A stretch of 64,000 nucleotides of DNA from Rhinopithecus roxellana (Eukaryota > Chordata > Mammalia > Primates > Cercopithecidae), in contig NC_044568.1 of assembly GCF_007565055.1 (NCBI RefSeq), forward strand, positions 36,359,156 to 36,423,155. The letters are read 5' to 3'. Below the pieces are notes generated by a model. The model had not been told where the DNA came from. It did not search any database and saw nothing but the letters and a program-made list of their open reading frames with translations. This document shows, one piece after another, positions 34,685 through 46,945 of this stretch (within the stretch, counting starts at the first letter, position 1; every line of letters begins with the position of its first letter). The translations under genes and the position numbers were made by a program.

Positions 34685-35045
34685 ATTCTATAATTTTATT
34701 CTCTTATGATATCTTTGTCAAGTTTTAATTTTAGAGTTATACTAACTTCATAAAACAAGTGTGGTACTGGTATACCTATTCTATTTATTTAAAATATTTT
34801 TGCAAGTGTGGCATTATGTCTTCCTGAAATGTTTGATGTAATTTACCAGTGAAACCATTCTGGCCCAGAAGTTTTTCAGATGCATGTTTAATAACAGATT
34901 CAAAACTGTAATTTTACAGAGATATATTCAAATACTCGCTTTCCTTTGGGAGTCACTTTTGGTAAGTTTTTGTTTAAGGAATTTGTTGATTTTATTTAAG
35001 CTGTAAAATTAGTATATAATTTTTTAATAATATTTTCCTGAAACG
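34685..35045 (-). mobile_element. Old L1 ORF2 fragment
   Basis: Plus-strand text 'tcaagttttaattttagagt', 'accagtgaaaccattctggc' and 'aaggaatttgttgattttat' is the complement of ORF2 in L1 order. Highly diverged. Confidence 0.7.
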
Positions 35046-35217
35046 GTGAGACAAAGCAGTCCCCCCATCCAACACATTTATCACTGAATCAATCTGCACA
35101 CATCAAAATCTGTTCCTTTCTTTTGGAAATTCCCAAGCATTTCGGTATTAACAAAAATGACCAAGATAGAAATAAAACACCGTATAACAAAAGCATATTT
35201 TAAGATGTAATGAATGA

Positions 35218-35218
<1 letters not shown>

Positions 35219-35277
<59 letters not shown>
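35219..35277. repeat. (TG)n(TA)n(CA)n inverted-repeat microsatellite
   Basis: A TG run, a long TA run and a CA run follow each other, so the whole tract is self-complementary and could form a hairpin or cruciform. Confidence 0.95.
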
Positions 35278-35397
35278 TATACACACTCTGAATTTTCAGG
35301 ATTTTTCCTATAGTTTACTTTTTTTTTTTACCTTTTGAAAATGTTGCCTGTTATCAGTCTTGTTTTTTAGCATTTGTTATTTTAATAAAACTTTATT

Positions 35398-35627
35398 TTT
35401 AGTAGAGAGAGGGTTTCACCATATTGGCCAGGTTGGTCTTGAACTCCTGATCTAAAGTAGCTGGGCATGGTGGCACGCACCTGTAGTCCCAGCTACTCAG
35501 GAGGCTGAGGCAGAAGAATCACTTGAACCCAGGAGGTGGAGGTTGCAGTGACGTGAGATTGAGCCACTACACTCCAGCCTGGGCAACAGAGTGAGACTCC
35601 ATCTCAAAAACAAACAAACAAACAAAC
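35398..35627 (+). mobile_element. Alu with internal inversion, 5'-truncated
   Basis: The first 58 bp are antisense Alu ('agtagagagagggtttcacc' onward). At about 35456 the strand flips and the following consensus positions continue in sense ('agctgggcatggtggcacgc' to the A-rich tail). One short target-site duplication, AACTTTATT, flanks the whole unit (35389-35397 and 35628-35636), so this is one insertion, not two Alus. Confidence 0.87.
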
Positions 35628-35636
35628 AACTTTATT

Positions 35637-36020
35637 GAATTATAGGCTACATACAGAAAATCCTGTACTTCTTAAGTGAACAAACATATGAGCAGTCATG
35701 TCACAAAAAGAAGACACCTGTGAAGACAGAACCTTAATCAAGAATCAGAACATTCCCAGTTCTCCAAAAGTTCCATTTTGTCCTCCCTCCTGTTATTGTG
35801 TCTTATGCCCAAAGGTAACCTGAATTCTAATATCTTAGACTATAATTAAACATTACATAAGTGAAAGGGTATTGTACATACTCTTTGTGTCTGCTTTCTT
35901 TCTACAACGTTTTATTTAATAGATTAATGCACATCGTGTATAGACATAGTAGTTCGTTTGTTCTCAGTGTTGTGCAGTATTTTATTATATATAATGTTTT
36001 ATTCATATATTTGACTATTG
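35637..36020 (-). mobile_element. Old L1 3'UTR fragment
   Basis: Complement of an L1M 3'UTR: 'ttattgaattataggctaca', 'agaatcagaacattcccagt', 'aagtgaaagggtattgtaca', 'cttgtgtctgctttctttct'-like blocks. Confidence 0.6.
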
Positions 36021-36257
36021 ATAGAGTCAAATCTCTCATCATATCAATAAATAGGCAGTCTGTGAGATACATGCAACCACAGACATGGAAATTAGAAGAT
36101 GAGTTATAAATCTAATGCCCACAGTTTTCACATGACCTTGCATAAATCGCTAAATCTTTTCCTAGCACTTAATCAATCATATCTAGCTCAGAAATTGATA
36201 AAGAAAATTTAACAAGATAAATCGCATATGGAAAACGCTTCAGATTCTTACTAATAT

Positions 36258-36486
36258 GCATAGAAATTGAGTATCCCTGATCCCAAAACCTGAAATCCAA
36301 AATGTTCTGAAATCCAAAACTTTTGAGCACCAACATGACACTCCAAAAAAATGATCATTGGAGAATTTTAGATTTAATATTTTTGGATTAGAAATGCTGA
36401 GTAAAAATGTCCCAAAATCTGAGCCAATATGAAATTAAAACACTTCTGGTCTCAAGCATTTCAGATCAGAGATATTCAACCTGTGC
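36258..36486 (+). mobile_element. Tigger-class MITE
   Basis: Inverted ends: 'ttgagtatccctgatccca' on the left and the complement of 'cagatcagagatattcaacc' on the right. The centre has repeated 'aatccaaaa' blocks typical of this old family. Subfamily not named. Confidence 0.65.
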
Positions 36487-37456
36487 TTAGCTGCTATCAT
36501 CATTTTCATTTTTGATAAAATTAGTTTATGACTGGAGAGCTGAACTTTTTCTGTCTCAGATTTTGCCCTGCCTCTAAAATAAATAAGTAGAAACAAATGG
36601 TTAAGTGATTTCCAAAACGTGAAGCAATTATCTTCTCTCTGTCATTTGCTAATACCATAGTAATTTATCAAAATCATAGGAATAAGCATCTAATGTTCTT
36701 GTTATGAATGAAATTTCTAAAGTTTTTATATTAATATGAATTCTCTATTCATTTAGTAACCATTACTGAGTTTCTACTATATAAGCCTTCTGCCAAGCAT
36801 TTATTAGGCACTCAAAATGCATACAATTTTAACCAAAACACAACATGAATTCATATCTGGCTTATCACATTAAATACCTTAAACAAAATAGGAGAGTAGT
36901 GTTGAAGGGAGAGGTTGTGTTGGTAATAATGAGATTAACTTTTTCTCACTGTGTGTCTCTCTTCTTTTTATCCCATTCATTGTAAAATTTTGGGACTATT
37001 AGTTATTGCATAAAGGTTGCAATAGGCATCCTTCTCATTTTAAGAAACAGGCCTTGATGCTTGGGATAATTTTTTTAAATGATTGAATCAGAAGCAAAAT
37101 CTAAATCTGTTTGATTCTAATTTTCCTTAAGAGATACTAGTATTGAACATGAGCCTTGATGAATACTCTAGCTGTGGATTTACCCTCCCCTTTTTGTACT
37201 GGAGTAAGGTAGTAATTGGATAGAGGCAAAGCAGTAGAGGTAATCAGAGGGATCAATGTGTCATTGTACAAAGGAAAAGAGATGTAATTGATAGTAAGAT
37301 TGGGTTAGGTCACTTTCCTCATTTAATCTAAGGCACCTTGTGTTTTATGGCTGTAGATTTTCATTAGTGTTATCATCATCACGATCATCACTTTACTTCC
37401 TTTGCCTCAGTATGTGTATTAATAAAATGAAAATGACGTATCTTGTTTACATACTT

Positions 37457-37458
<2 letters not shown>
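36487..37458. other. No gene seen; unassigned DNA
   Basis: About 1 kb without a named repeat. Confidence 0.5.

Positions 37459-37491
<33 letters not shown>
37459..37491. repeat. (GT)n microsatellite
   Basis: Pure GT run of about 16 units, likely polymorphic. Confidence 0.97.
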
Positions 37492-37493
<2 letters not shown>

Positions 37494-37520
37494 CAGAACA
37501 AGGAAGATGGGTTTTATATT

Positions 37521-37584
37521 TAATGCATTCCATTGTGGCTTGCATAGGATCATAATGCATTCCATTGTGGCTTGCATAGGATCA
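37521..37584. repeat. Perfect 32-bp tandem duplication
   Basis: Two identical head-to-tail copies of a 32-bp unit that starts TAATGCATTCCATTG and ends CATAGGATCA, at 37521-37552 and 37553-37584. No differences, so recent. Confidence 0.97.
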
Positions 37585-37981
37585 TAAATACTGTATTAAT
37601 GAGAGGAAAAGTGATTTTGTCCCCATCTAGAAGTCAAAAATAAAGTGTGAATTGGGCATCCTGAGGAGACAACATCTATGTCACTGTGAAATCTTATCTT
37701 CTCTCATTGACCTAAAGAGAATAAGAAAATACTAAATTAGGAAAAGTGAAAAACCAAACAAACTCACCAAAAGAATAAGGGGAAAATAATTTTGTATGAG
37801 AATATGCTGTAAGTAATCTTCTGTCATTAACTCTATGAGTTAACTTAAGGTTGTTTTATGTAATTTAAATGAGGTAATGGAAGATAAAATGTGCATTGTA
37901 CTCTATTTAAGAATAACTATAGCATGAACTCTACATTATAATTTCAGAACTGAATTAAAGTCACAGCCTACTATGGATGTG
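37585..37981. other. No gene seen; unassigned DNA
   Basis: No named repeat. Confidence 0.5.
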
Positions 37982-38325
37982 CCTTGATTTAAACTGGGGT
38001 TACATTCCAATAAGCTCATCGTAAATTGAAAACATTGTAAGTCAAAACGCACATAATATGCCTAACCTACTGAACATTATAGCTTAGCCTAGCCTACCTT
38101 AAATGTGCTCAAAACACTGACATTAGCCTATAGTTGGGCAAAATCTTCTAACACAAACCCTATTTTATAATACAGTGTGGAATATCTAATGCAATGAAAA
38201 TGAAAAACCGAAGGGTTGTATGGGTTCTTAAAGTATGACTTCTCCTGAAAGTGTGCTGCTTTTGTACCATTGTAAAGTTGAATCTTAAGTGGCACCATCG
38301 TAATCTTGGACTGTCTATATTTGCT
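37982..38325 (+). mobile_element. Tigger-class MITE
   Basis: 'gtaaattgaaaacattgtaa', 'gtcaaaacgcacataatatg', 'cctaacctactgaacattat', 'agcttagcctagcctacctt' and 'gtaccattgtaaagttga' match a well-known Tigger-derived MITE. One or both ends are worn. Confidence 0.8.
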
Positions 38326-40087
38326 AGATTTTTATTTTCGGAAAAAATGTTATATTTTGGGGATCTATCTTATTAATTTAGAGTACTAATTAATATTAAT
38401 AGAATTTTCCACATTTGGTGATTTCAAAGATTCACTGGGAAGATATGTGAAGTACTTTTCATGGTGACTGAAATATAGGAAGTGATGAAAGCACGATAAC
38501 CACTACTAGTAGAAATGATGTTGTATATGGAGTTAGTGCTTTCTAAGCTCATTAAACCAGTTGTCTCTGCTTTGTTCTTCTTCTTCATTTGAAGGAATTT
38601 CAGATAGAAGGGCAAAGTAGTTGAAAACCTTCCTATTTTTTTTTTTTTGAAATGGTCATCTACCTTGGGCTAGGAAATAAGTTTTATTTTTCCATATTTT
38701 TCATTCTCAATAAAAACTCTTTAAAAATAATTTCAAATTACTACATCAAAAACAGGCAGCAATTAGTTGCTATATGAAAAAAAGGTGGTTTAAAAATCAG
38801 TATTACTTCATTACCAATTGTGACTTCATTCCTACAAAAGATAATGTGTAAAGTAAGAAACTTCTGAGCATCTCTGAGCTGCAATTTTCTTAGATACAAT
38901 ATGGAAATAGTGAATATAGGGGGTAGTATCATTCTGGTTACAAGTAACAACAAATTTCTTTCAAACTTTTTAAAAAAAGAAAGAAAAGATAACGGGGCAT
39001 ACTTTCCACCATTTTGGCTTTTCTCTAAGGCAAGCTGTCAAAGGGAATGGGTAAGTAAGTGGTCCCCAGCAACTCCCCTCTCACGTCATCATATTAGGTA
39101 AAAACATTTTCCTTTTCCTCAGTTTGAACAATATTTCCAGAAGTTTATCTCATTGGACTTCATGGAACATTTGTCCATCCATGAACAATGTACTTTGATT
39201 ACCTAGTCTTGAATTATAGCTCGCAGTCCATCCCTAGAGTGTACATGCAGTAAGCCTGATGCCAGTTTGATAACAGAGACACATAAATGTATTTACCAGA
39301 ATAAAGGGAATTGAATAATGAGTGGATAAAATGCAAAGAGCCCTCCGTAAGAGTATTTACTGTATAGGAGTTTTATCAGGGTTAAATGAGAAAACAAAAG
39401 CAAGATTACAACTGATGACTAAGATATAGAAGACATTCGAAAATGTATAAAAACATTTTAAGTGAGTAATCTACTAATTAATTTCCATCTGCAAGCGAAA
39501 TTTGGGACAGCAGACACCATTCATCTCTTGTGATTAATGAGTAGAAATGAGCTGAATTAGGCTTTTAGCTCTCTTCAGCTCACAAGGAAGCCTCAGCCAT
39601 TCACAGTTCATGAAGTATTTTCTGTCAGTCTCTCATTCTGAGTCTTAGTGCTCTGTCACCTGTGATGCTTATTCTATGAGCACTTTCATTTTCTGTCCAG
39701 GTGCAAAGAGGTGGGGTGCAAGAGGAACTGAGCCCAGCCCAAATGCAATATAATTGTGTAGGTGACATTGCCCGATACTAAGTGTGCAGGTAGAGAAAGT
39801 AGTTAAAAGCTGGAGTGCAGTATTCAAACAATCTGAGGTCTGATACAGCAGGACATACTGCTACCAGCGTGTTGTTCGCACCTAACACTTACAGAAGAAT
39901 TATACTTGTTGAAATACCAGGTCAGCTCCAGACCTGCACCTGCCTCATCCTTGGAGTTTAATCCAGGCACATACTGACCTGTGCTGATTGTGTGTAGCTT
40001 ATGAGAACTGACAAGATCACCGCTTGAGGATTGAGATGGGTTTATTTGCAGGAAAATAAACCTAACACACACATACGTTATTGCAAA

Positions 40088-40089
<2 letters not shown>
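38326..40089. other. No gene seen; unassigned DNA
   Basis: 1.7 kb. A faint MIR-like core may lie at 38845-38920 ('catctctgagctgcaatttt'). No gene. Confidence 0.5.

Positions 40090-40119
<30 letters not shown>
40090..40119. repeat. (CA)n microsatellite
   Basis: Pure CA run of about 14 units. Confidence 0.95.
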
Positions 40120-40120
<1 letters not shown>

Positions 40121-40198
40121 TTGTATGTATTTATCAGTGCCCACAGGTTTTGCTATATGGAAAAATAATGTAGGGTTTTTTTCAGAGATAAAATATTT

Positions 40199-40524
40199 TC
40201 CTTCCTTCTTTCTTTCCTCCTTTTTTTTTTTTTTTTTTTTTTGAGAAAGAGTTTCACTCTGTCCCCCAGGCAGGAGTGCTGTGGCGTGACCTCGGCTCAC
40301 TGCAACCTCCATCTCCCAGGTTCAAGCGGTTCTTATGCCTCAGCCATACACGTAGTTGGGATTACAGGCATGTACCACCACACCTTGCTCATTTTTGTAT
40401 TTTTAGTAGAGATAGGGTTTCGCCATGTTGGCCAGGCTGGTCTCAAACTGCTGACCTCAAGTGATGTGGCTGCCTCAGCCTTCCAAAGTGCTGGGATTAC
40501 AAGTGTGAGCTACCACGCCTAGCC
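40199..40524 (-). mobile_element. AluS/J with (TTCC)n and T tail
   Basis: Antisense Alu with a long T tail plus TTCC-rich end. It is well diverged. Perfect 12-bp target-site duplications GATAAAATATTT lie at 40187-40198 and 40525-40536. Confidence 0.94.
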
Positions 40525-40709
40525 GATAAAATATTTCAAAGTCAGATTTCTTAGACAGAGTTGCCCAAGTATCACACAGAATGATTTTAGTGATCTCTTA
40601 CTTATCAATAATTATTAAGCACCTACTTTGTGTCTAGAATCATGTTTTTTTTTTTTTAAAAAAAATAATTATTATATAATTTTGTGAGAAGATAATTTAA
40701 ATGTGCAAG

Positions 40710-40915
40710 GATTTGAGATTGAATTCTGGCCTTAACATCTACCTCTCCCAGACATATTAATATATTAAGGAAATGCTTTTATCTATTTTTTTTACTTACT
40801 TGCAACAATAGATATAATAGTGCTGTCTATCTATGGGAGTTTTATAAGACTTAAATAAGATAATTTGTTTTGTGCAGTGCTAAGATGGATCTCCTCAGGA
40901 AACATTAGCTATATT
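40710..40915 (+). mobile_element. MIR fragment
   Basis: 'gagattgaattctggcctta', 'gttttataagacttaaataa' and 'gttttgtgcagtgctaagat' follow MIR. Confidence 0.6.
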
Positions 40916-41692
40916 GATAATTATGTCCCTGTCCCATCTGTCCCCTCCATTGTCATTCTCACAATCTTGCCCTTAATTCTAACTGCACATTCTTCCCATT
41001 TTCCATTTTAAGGTTATCAGACCTCATCCTGTTCTATAATCCATTTATTCTACACTATTCTCTGTCTCAAACCTCTCCTCTATGTTCACATATTGTTTCT
41101 ATGGTCCAGATCTCACATTACTCTTTTGTATATACCCTACATTTCCTTGTCTAAGCTCCCATCTTCGTTTGGCAAAACTTCAAACCCGCTTGATGTTAAC
41201 TCCAGGCTTTCTTCACGTCTACATCTACACCCAGCAAAATTTGGGCAGATAAGACACTCTTATTCTCTTTTTAGTTTAACCTCATGTAAAGCCTTGGCAA
41301 TCCTACGGTTTTCCCTTACTCCACTTACCTCTTTAAGTTTTTTAAAACCTTTTTATGACCCAAACTTCTAAAATACAGTCTTCTAGCCTCACTTTCAAGT
41401 AACAACTTGAGAATAAAAAAGCATTTGGAAAAGAATTATCACAGGTTCTTTCCGCCACATCTACCATACTACCTCGATCTACATACATATATTCTCATCT
41501 ATTGCCTTAAATGTACTGGCCATTATCTTAAATAAGGAGAAACTTTCATTTTTGAAATAGATCCCTTAAACTCTCACATTCACAAATATTCAAAGGAGTT
41601 GAAACAAATTCCTTTTATTTTTCCTCCTTGTCTTAATTTGGGTTTACCTAAAAGCAGATCCAAAGTCAAATATTTGGAGGCACATATTTTGC
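40916..41692. other. No gene seen; unassigned pyrimidine-rich DNA
   Basis: C/T-rich on the plus strand with a 92-codon frame at 41093-41371 that has no recognised motif. It may be an ancient LINE-like remnant, but I cannot name it. Confidence 0.45.
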
Positions 41693-41693
41693 T

Positions 41694-42009
41694 TTATTTT
41701 ATTTTATTATTATTATTATTTTTTGAGACAGAGTCTTGCTCTGTTGCCCAGGCTGGAGTGCAGTGGTTTGATCTCCGCTCACTGCAACCTCCGCCTCCTG
41801 GGTTCAAGTGATTCTCTTGCCTCAGCCTCCTGAGTAGCTGGGATAACAACAGGGGCGCACCACCATGCCTGGCTAATTATTTGTATTTTTAGTAGAGATA
41901 GGGTTTCACCATGTTGGCCAGGCTGGTCTCCAACTCCTGACCTCGTGATCCGCCCGCCTCGGCCTCTCAAAGTGCTGGGATTACAGGCGTGAGCCGCCGC
42001 GCCCGGCCA
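41694..42009 (-). mobile_element. AluS
   Basis: Antisense Alu with a microsatellite-like (TTTTA)n(TTA)n tail and an intact '...gccgccgcgcccggcc' end. The phrase 'gaactcctgacctcgtgatc' appears as 'caactcctgacctcgtgatc'. Target-site duplication not clear. Confidence 0.92.
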
Positions 42010-42554
42010 GCCAGGATTTTGCATTAACAGGGATTCCAGGAACACACTGAAGAAATTAGGAAATGAGACGGGAAAGGGAGGAGACCAACAATTCTGATTC
42101 AGTCTCCCTGGGTTCCTGAGAGAAGCTGCAGAACATGACAAAACAGCATTCTTTGAGGGCAGAGAAAACTGGGTGACTTGTCCACAAATTCCATCTCATA
42201 CTAGTTGAGAGTTACTCCTATGAGTATTAACATTCTGGAATTCTGGCCTACCATGATCCAAAAATAGCCCTCCAGCATAGAGACAGAGGTACTGAAGGTA
42301 AGGAGACATCTGGATGAGAGAAGGTAGGGAACTGTCCACCACAGCTGAGCTGACCTCTAGGGTGAGTCACAGGGTTATGGTTAGGATGGCAAAAATGCCG
42401 GCTATATTCCTGCAAAATTTCTTCCATGTCTTTTAGGTAATCATGTCAACAAATAACTGTACTGTTATTTGTCCCGTCTTATAAAAACTTCCTCTGCACA
42501 TCACATTCTTAGTATCACTTCATCTTCCTTCTGTCAATTATAGCAAAACTTCTC
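42010..42554. other. No gene seen; unassigned DNA
   Basis: No named repeat or gene. Confidence 0.5.
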
Positions 42555-42984
42555 AAAAAGTTGCATATATCCAAATGTGCTTAACTGACATTTACAGAAC
42601 ATTTCACTCAACTGCTGCAGAATATACGTTTTTTTCATCAGCACACGGGACATCCCTCAGAGTAGATCATATGTTAGGCCACTAAACAAGTCTCAATAAG
42701 TTCAAAAAAGTTGAAATCGTATCAAGTATCTTTTCAGACTGCAGTGGAATAAAACTAGAAATCAATAACGAGAGGAACACTGGAAACTACACAAATACAT
42801 GGAAATTAAACAACATACTTGTGAATGACAAATGAGTCAATAAATACATTGATAAGAAAGTTTTAAAAATTCTTAAAACAATGAAAATATAAACATACCA
42901 AAATCTATGAGTTACAGCAAAAGCAGTACTAAGAGGGATGTTTATAGCAATAAATACCTATATCAAAAAAATAGAAAAATTTTT

Positions 42985-43292
42985 GGCCAGGTGCAGTGGC
43001 TCATGCCTGTAATCCCAGCACTTTGGGTGCCTGCAATGGGTGGATCATTTGAGGCCAGGAGTTCAAGACCAGCCAGGCCAACATGGTGAAACACCATCTC
43101 TACTAAAAGTACAACAGTAACAAAAACATAGCCAGGCATTGTGGCACACACCTGTAATTCCAGCTACTTGGGAGGATAAGGCAGGAGTATCGCTTGAACC
43201 CAGTAGGTGAAGGTTGCAGTGAGCCAAGATCGCACCGCAGCACTCCAGCCTGGGTGACAGAGCACAACTCTGTCTCAAAAAAAAAAAAAAAA
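42985..43292 (+). mobile_element. AluS/J inserted in L1
   Basis: Sense Alu 'ggccaggtgcagtggctcat' to an A tail, with several small indels. Imperfect target-site duplications AGAAAAATTTTT and AGAAAAGATTTT of L1 sequence flank it. Confidence 0.92.
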
Positions 43293-43454
43293 GAAAAGAT
43301 TTTAAATAAACAACTGAACAATACATCCCAAGAAATGAGAAAAGCAAAACAAACCAAATCCCTAATGAGTAGCAGAAAATAAATAAAAGATTAGACTAGA
43401 GATAAATAACATTGATTCTAAAAAATATACAGATCAATAAAATCAAAAGTTGCT

Positions 43455-44125
43455 TTTCACTTTTTGCTTATTTTTTTGTCCCTTGACCTGTTTCCACTGT
43501 TCTCCGCAAGTCCTCAAAGTCCATTGTATCATTCTTATGCCTTTGCATCCTCATAGCTTAGCTCCCACATATCAGTGAGAACATAGGATGTTTGGTTTTC
43601 CATTCCTGAGTTACTTCACTTAGAATAATAGCCTCCAATCTCATCCAGGTCCCTGCAAATACTGTTAATTCATTCCTTTTTATGGCTGAGTAGTAGTATA
43701 TGTAATGCTATGTATATCATATAATATATGTATATATCATAGATGTATATCATACACACACACACATATGTATATATATATATATAACAGTTTCTTTATC
43801 CACTCATTGATTGTTGGGCATTTGGGTTGCAATTGTAAATTGTGCTGCTATAATAAACATGCACGTGCAAGTATGTTTTTCGAATAATGACTTCTTTTCC
43901 TCTGGGTTGACACCCGGTAGTGGGGTTTCTAAATCAAATGATAGTTCTGCTTTTAGTTCTTTAAGCAGTCTCCACACTGTTTTCCATAGTGGCTGTACTA
44001 GTTTACATTCACACCAGCAGTGTAGAAGTGTTGCCTGATCACCATCACCATGCCAACATCTACTGTTTATCGATTTTTTTTTTCTTATGGCCATTCTTGG
44101 AGGAGTAAGGTGGTATCGCACTGTG
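43455..44125 (-). mobile_element. Antisense L1PB-type 3' part inserted in L1
   Basis: The complement reads end of ORF2 into 3'UTR: 'catccaggtccctgcaaat', 'tgtgctgctataataaacat', 'ctccacactgttttccatag' on the plus strand. The host L1 carries its own copy of this region at 45.4-45.9 kb, so this is an added element, not an inversion. Only AGTTG is shared at both junctions. A 105-codon frame at 43804-44121 is broken ORF2. A TA/CA microsatellite lies at about 43754-43786. Confidence 0.85.
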
Positions 44126-46529
44126 GGGAGAGTTGTTTTTTAAAAAGAGAAACAAAATCAACAATTTTTAGCTAGAAAAAGAAGAAAGAAAAGAAAGAAG
44201 ACATAATTAAATAAAATTAGAAACAAAAAAGGAGATAGAACAGCTGATACCACAGAAATACAATATATCATTAAAGACTGTTATAAAAAACTGTACGCCA
44301 ACAAATTGGAAAACATAGAAAGAATGGATAAATTCCTGGATACATATATCCTACAAAGATTGAACCATAAATAAGTGGAAAACCTGGGCAAACCAATAAA
44401 AGGAACAAGACTGATGCCATACTAAAAAGGCTCCAGTCAAAGAAAAGCCCAATAACTGATGGCTACGCCTCTGAATTTTATTAAACTTTTGAAAAGAACT
44501 AATACTATACTCAGATTTTTAAAACAAATTAAAAAGGGGTGAATATTTTCAAACTTGTTATGTGAAGCCAGTGTTATCTTGATACAAAACCCAGACAAGG
44601 ACATAAAAAAACAAACAAAATAATAACTTTATATCAATATCACTGATGAATGTAGATTCAAAAATCTTCAACAAAATATTAGCAAAACAAATGTAATAAT
44701 ACATTACAAAGATTTATCACTATGATCAAGAGAGAATCATCAAAGTGATGCAAGGATGGTTCAACCTACACAAATCAGTAAACCTGATACATTACATTAA
44801 CAGAACCAAGAAGATAAACCATATGATTATTTCAGTACTGAATGAAAAAAACATTCAATAAAATTTAACATCCCTTTATGATATAAACTCTCAATAAACT
44901 GCATAGAGAAGGAACATACTTCAAAACAATGAAGGTCATAAATGACAAACCACAGCTAACATTATACTGAATGGGAAAAAATTGAAAGCTTTTTCTCTGA
45001 AACCTAGAAGAAAACAAGGATGCCAACTCTCACCACTTTTAGACCATATAATACTGAAAGTCCTAGCCAGAGAAATTATATAATAGAAAGAAATAAAGGA
45101 CATCCAAGCTGGAAAAGATGAAGTCGAATTAGCCGTATTCACAGGTGTCATTTTCTTATGACTACAAAGCCTAAATACTCCACCCCCCCAAAAAAAAACT
45201 AAGTAGAACTGATAAAAAAAAAAATCAGTAAATTTGCAGGATACCAAATCAACATATAACCAGCCTATATATAAAAAAGCTTTACAAACTCAATAGGAAA
45301 GAAAAGCAATTCAAATAAGACATGGGAAAAATACCTGAATAGACATTTCTCAAAAGAAGATACGTAAATGGCCAACAAATATATGAAAATAAATGCTCAA
45401 CATCACTAGTCATCAGGGAAATGAGAAGCAAAACTACAATGAGATATCATGTCACCCAGTTAAAGCAACTTTCACCAAAAGGCTGAGTAACTAATGCTGG
45501 TGAGGATGTGGAGAAAGTGGAGCCTTCATACATGGTTTTGGGAATGTCAATTAGTAAGACCAGTGTGAAAAGCAGGAGGGGTGTTCCTCAGGAAACTAAA
45601 TGCAGAACTACAATATGATTCAGCAATCCCACTACTGGGTTTATATCCAAAAGAAAGGAAATCAATATATTGAAGAAATATCTGCCTCTTATGTTTATTG
45701 CAGCACTATTCACAATAGTCAAAATATTAAATCAATATGTGTCCAGCAGTGGATGAATGAATAAAGAAAATATGGTGTATGTACACAATTGAATATTATT
45801 CAGCCATATGACAGAATGAAATCCTGCCATTTGCAGCAACATGAGTGGAACTGGAGGTCATCATGTTAAGTGAAATAAGCCAGGCAGAGAAAGACAAATG
45901 CTGCATGTTCTCACTTACATATGGGAGCTAAAAAAACTGGATTTCATGAAGATAGGGAGTAGACTGGTGGTTACAGAGGCTGGGAAAGGTAAGGGGTTAG
46001 AAATAATGAATAGAGGTTGATTAATGAGTACAAAAATACAGTTGGATAGAGAAAATAATGCCTAGTATTTGATAGACAGTATGGTGATTACAGTTAACAA
46101 TAATTTATTGTATATTTTAAAATACCTCGTAGAGAACAAATGTTCTCAGCATAAAGAAAAGAAATATTTAAGGTGATGGATATCCCAGTTACCCTGATTT
46201 GATCACTACACAGTACATCAGTGTATCATAGTATCACATGTATCCCCAACATATGTACATCTACTTTGTATCAATAAAAAGGTACATATACTTTGTCTAC
46301 AGTTTCTCCAGGTCTTTTCTCTTTTGCACAAACTTCATCCTCACCAACTCATCTAAACATTTAATGAATGCTACTGTAGATACTACTTTGCCAAATCCTG
46401 TAGTCAATTTTAAGTATGCAACTTACTGAACCTGTAGACAGCAGGATATACATATAACCACTTCTTTCTTGATACTTTACTTTTTTTTTTTTTTGAAGAA
46501 CATCCTTTCTTTTGTGTGGCCTTTCTCAA

Positions 46530-46945
46530 TGGACAGAGAGAAAAGTTTTAAGAAATTGGCTCACGTGATTAGTGGGTGGGGTCGGGGGAAGGGGATGCTA
46601 GCTAGTTTAAAATCTGTAAGGCAGGTCAGCAAGTTGGTAATTCAGGCAGGAGTTGATACTGTAGTTTTTAATCTGAAATCTATAGGGCAGGCTGACAGAC
46701 TGTGAACTCAGGCAAGAATTTAATGCTACAATCTGGAGGCAGAATTCCCCCTTCTCAGGGAAACCTAAATTTTTCTTCTTAAGGCCTTCCCACTGATTGA
46801 ATAAGTCCCGCTCACCTTATGGAGGGGAGTCTCCTTTACTTAATAGCATGGATGTTAGCCATATCCACAAAATACGTTTACGACAATACCTGTTTGGTGA
46901 AATAATTGGGTGCTAGAGCCTAGCCTAGTTGACACATAAAAGAAT
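46530..46945 (+). repeat. Old LTR-like repeat, family not assigned
   Basis: 'aagaaattggctcacgtgat', 'ggcaagaatttaatgctaca', 'taaggccttcccactgattg', 'gcctagttgacacataaaag' match a common mammalian repeat. A relative lies at 53345-53745. Confidence 0.5.

Larger units (their letters stand above)
42555..46277 (+). mobile_element. L1 (older primate/L1M type), 5'-truncated and interrupted
   Basis: ORF2 to 3' end. Blocks: 'aacatttcactcaactgctg', 'atatgttaggccactaaaca', 'agcaaaagcagtactaagag', then after the interruptions 'aaactgtacgccaacaaatt', 'gctcaacatcactagtcatc', 'ctcacttacatatgggagct' and a 3' end 'ctactttgtatcaataaaaa'. About 0.7-0.9 kb of ORF2 is missing near 45250: text jumps from the 'tttgcaggataccaaatcaa' block to the 'acaaactcaataggaaag' block, which lie about 1 kb apart in the L1 at 16930. 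No intact frame remains. Confidence 0.9.

Noticed and set aside
35398..35627. Two independent Alu fragments head to head
   Set aside because: One target duplication flanks both parts and they are consecutive in the consensus, so one event is simpler.
43455..44125. Possible internal inversion of the host L1
   Set aside because: The host keeps its own copy of the same region further right, so the antisense block is an extra insertion.
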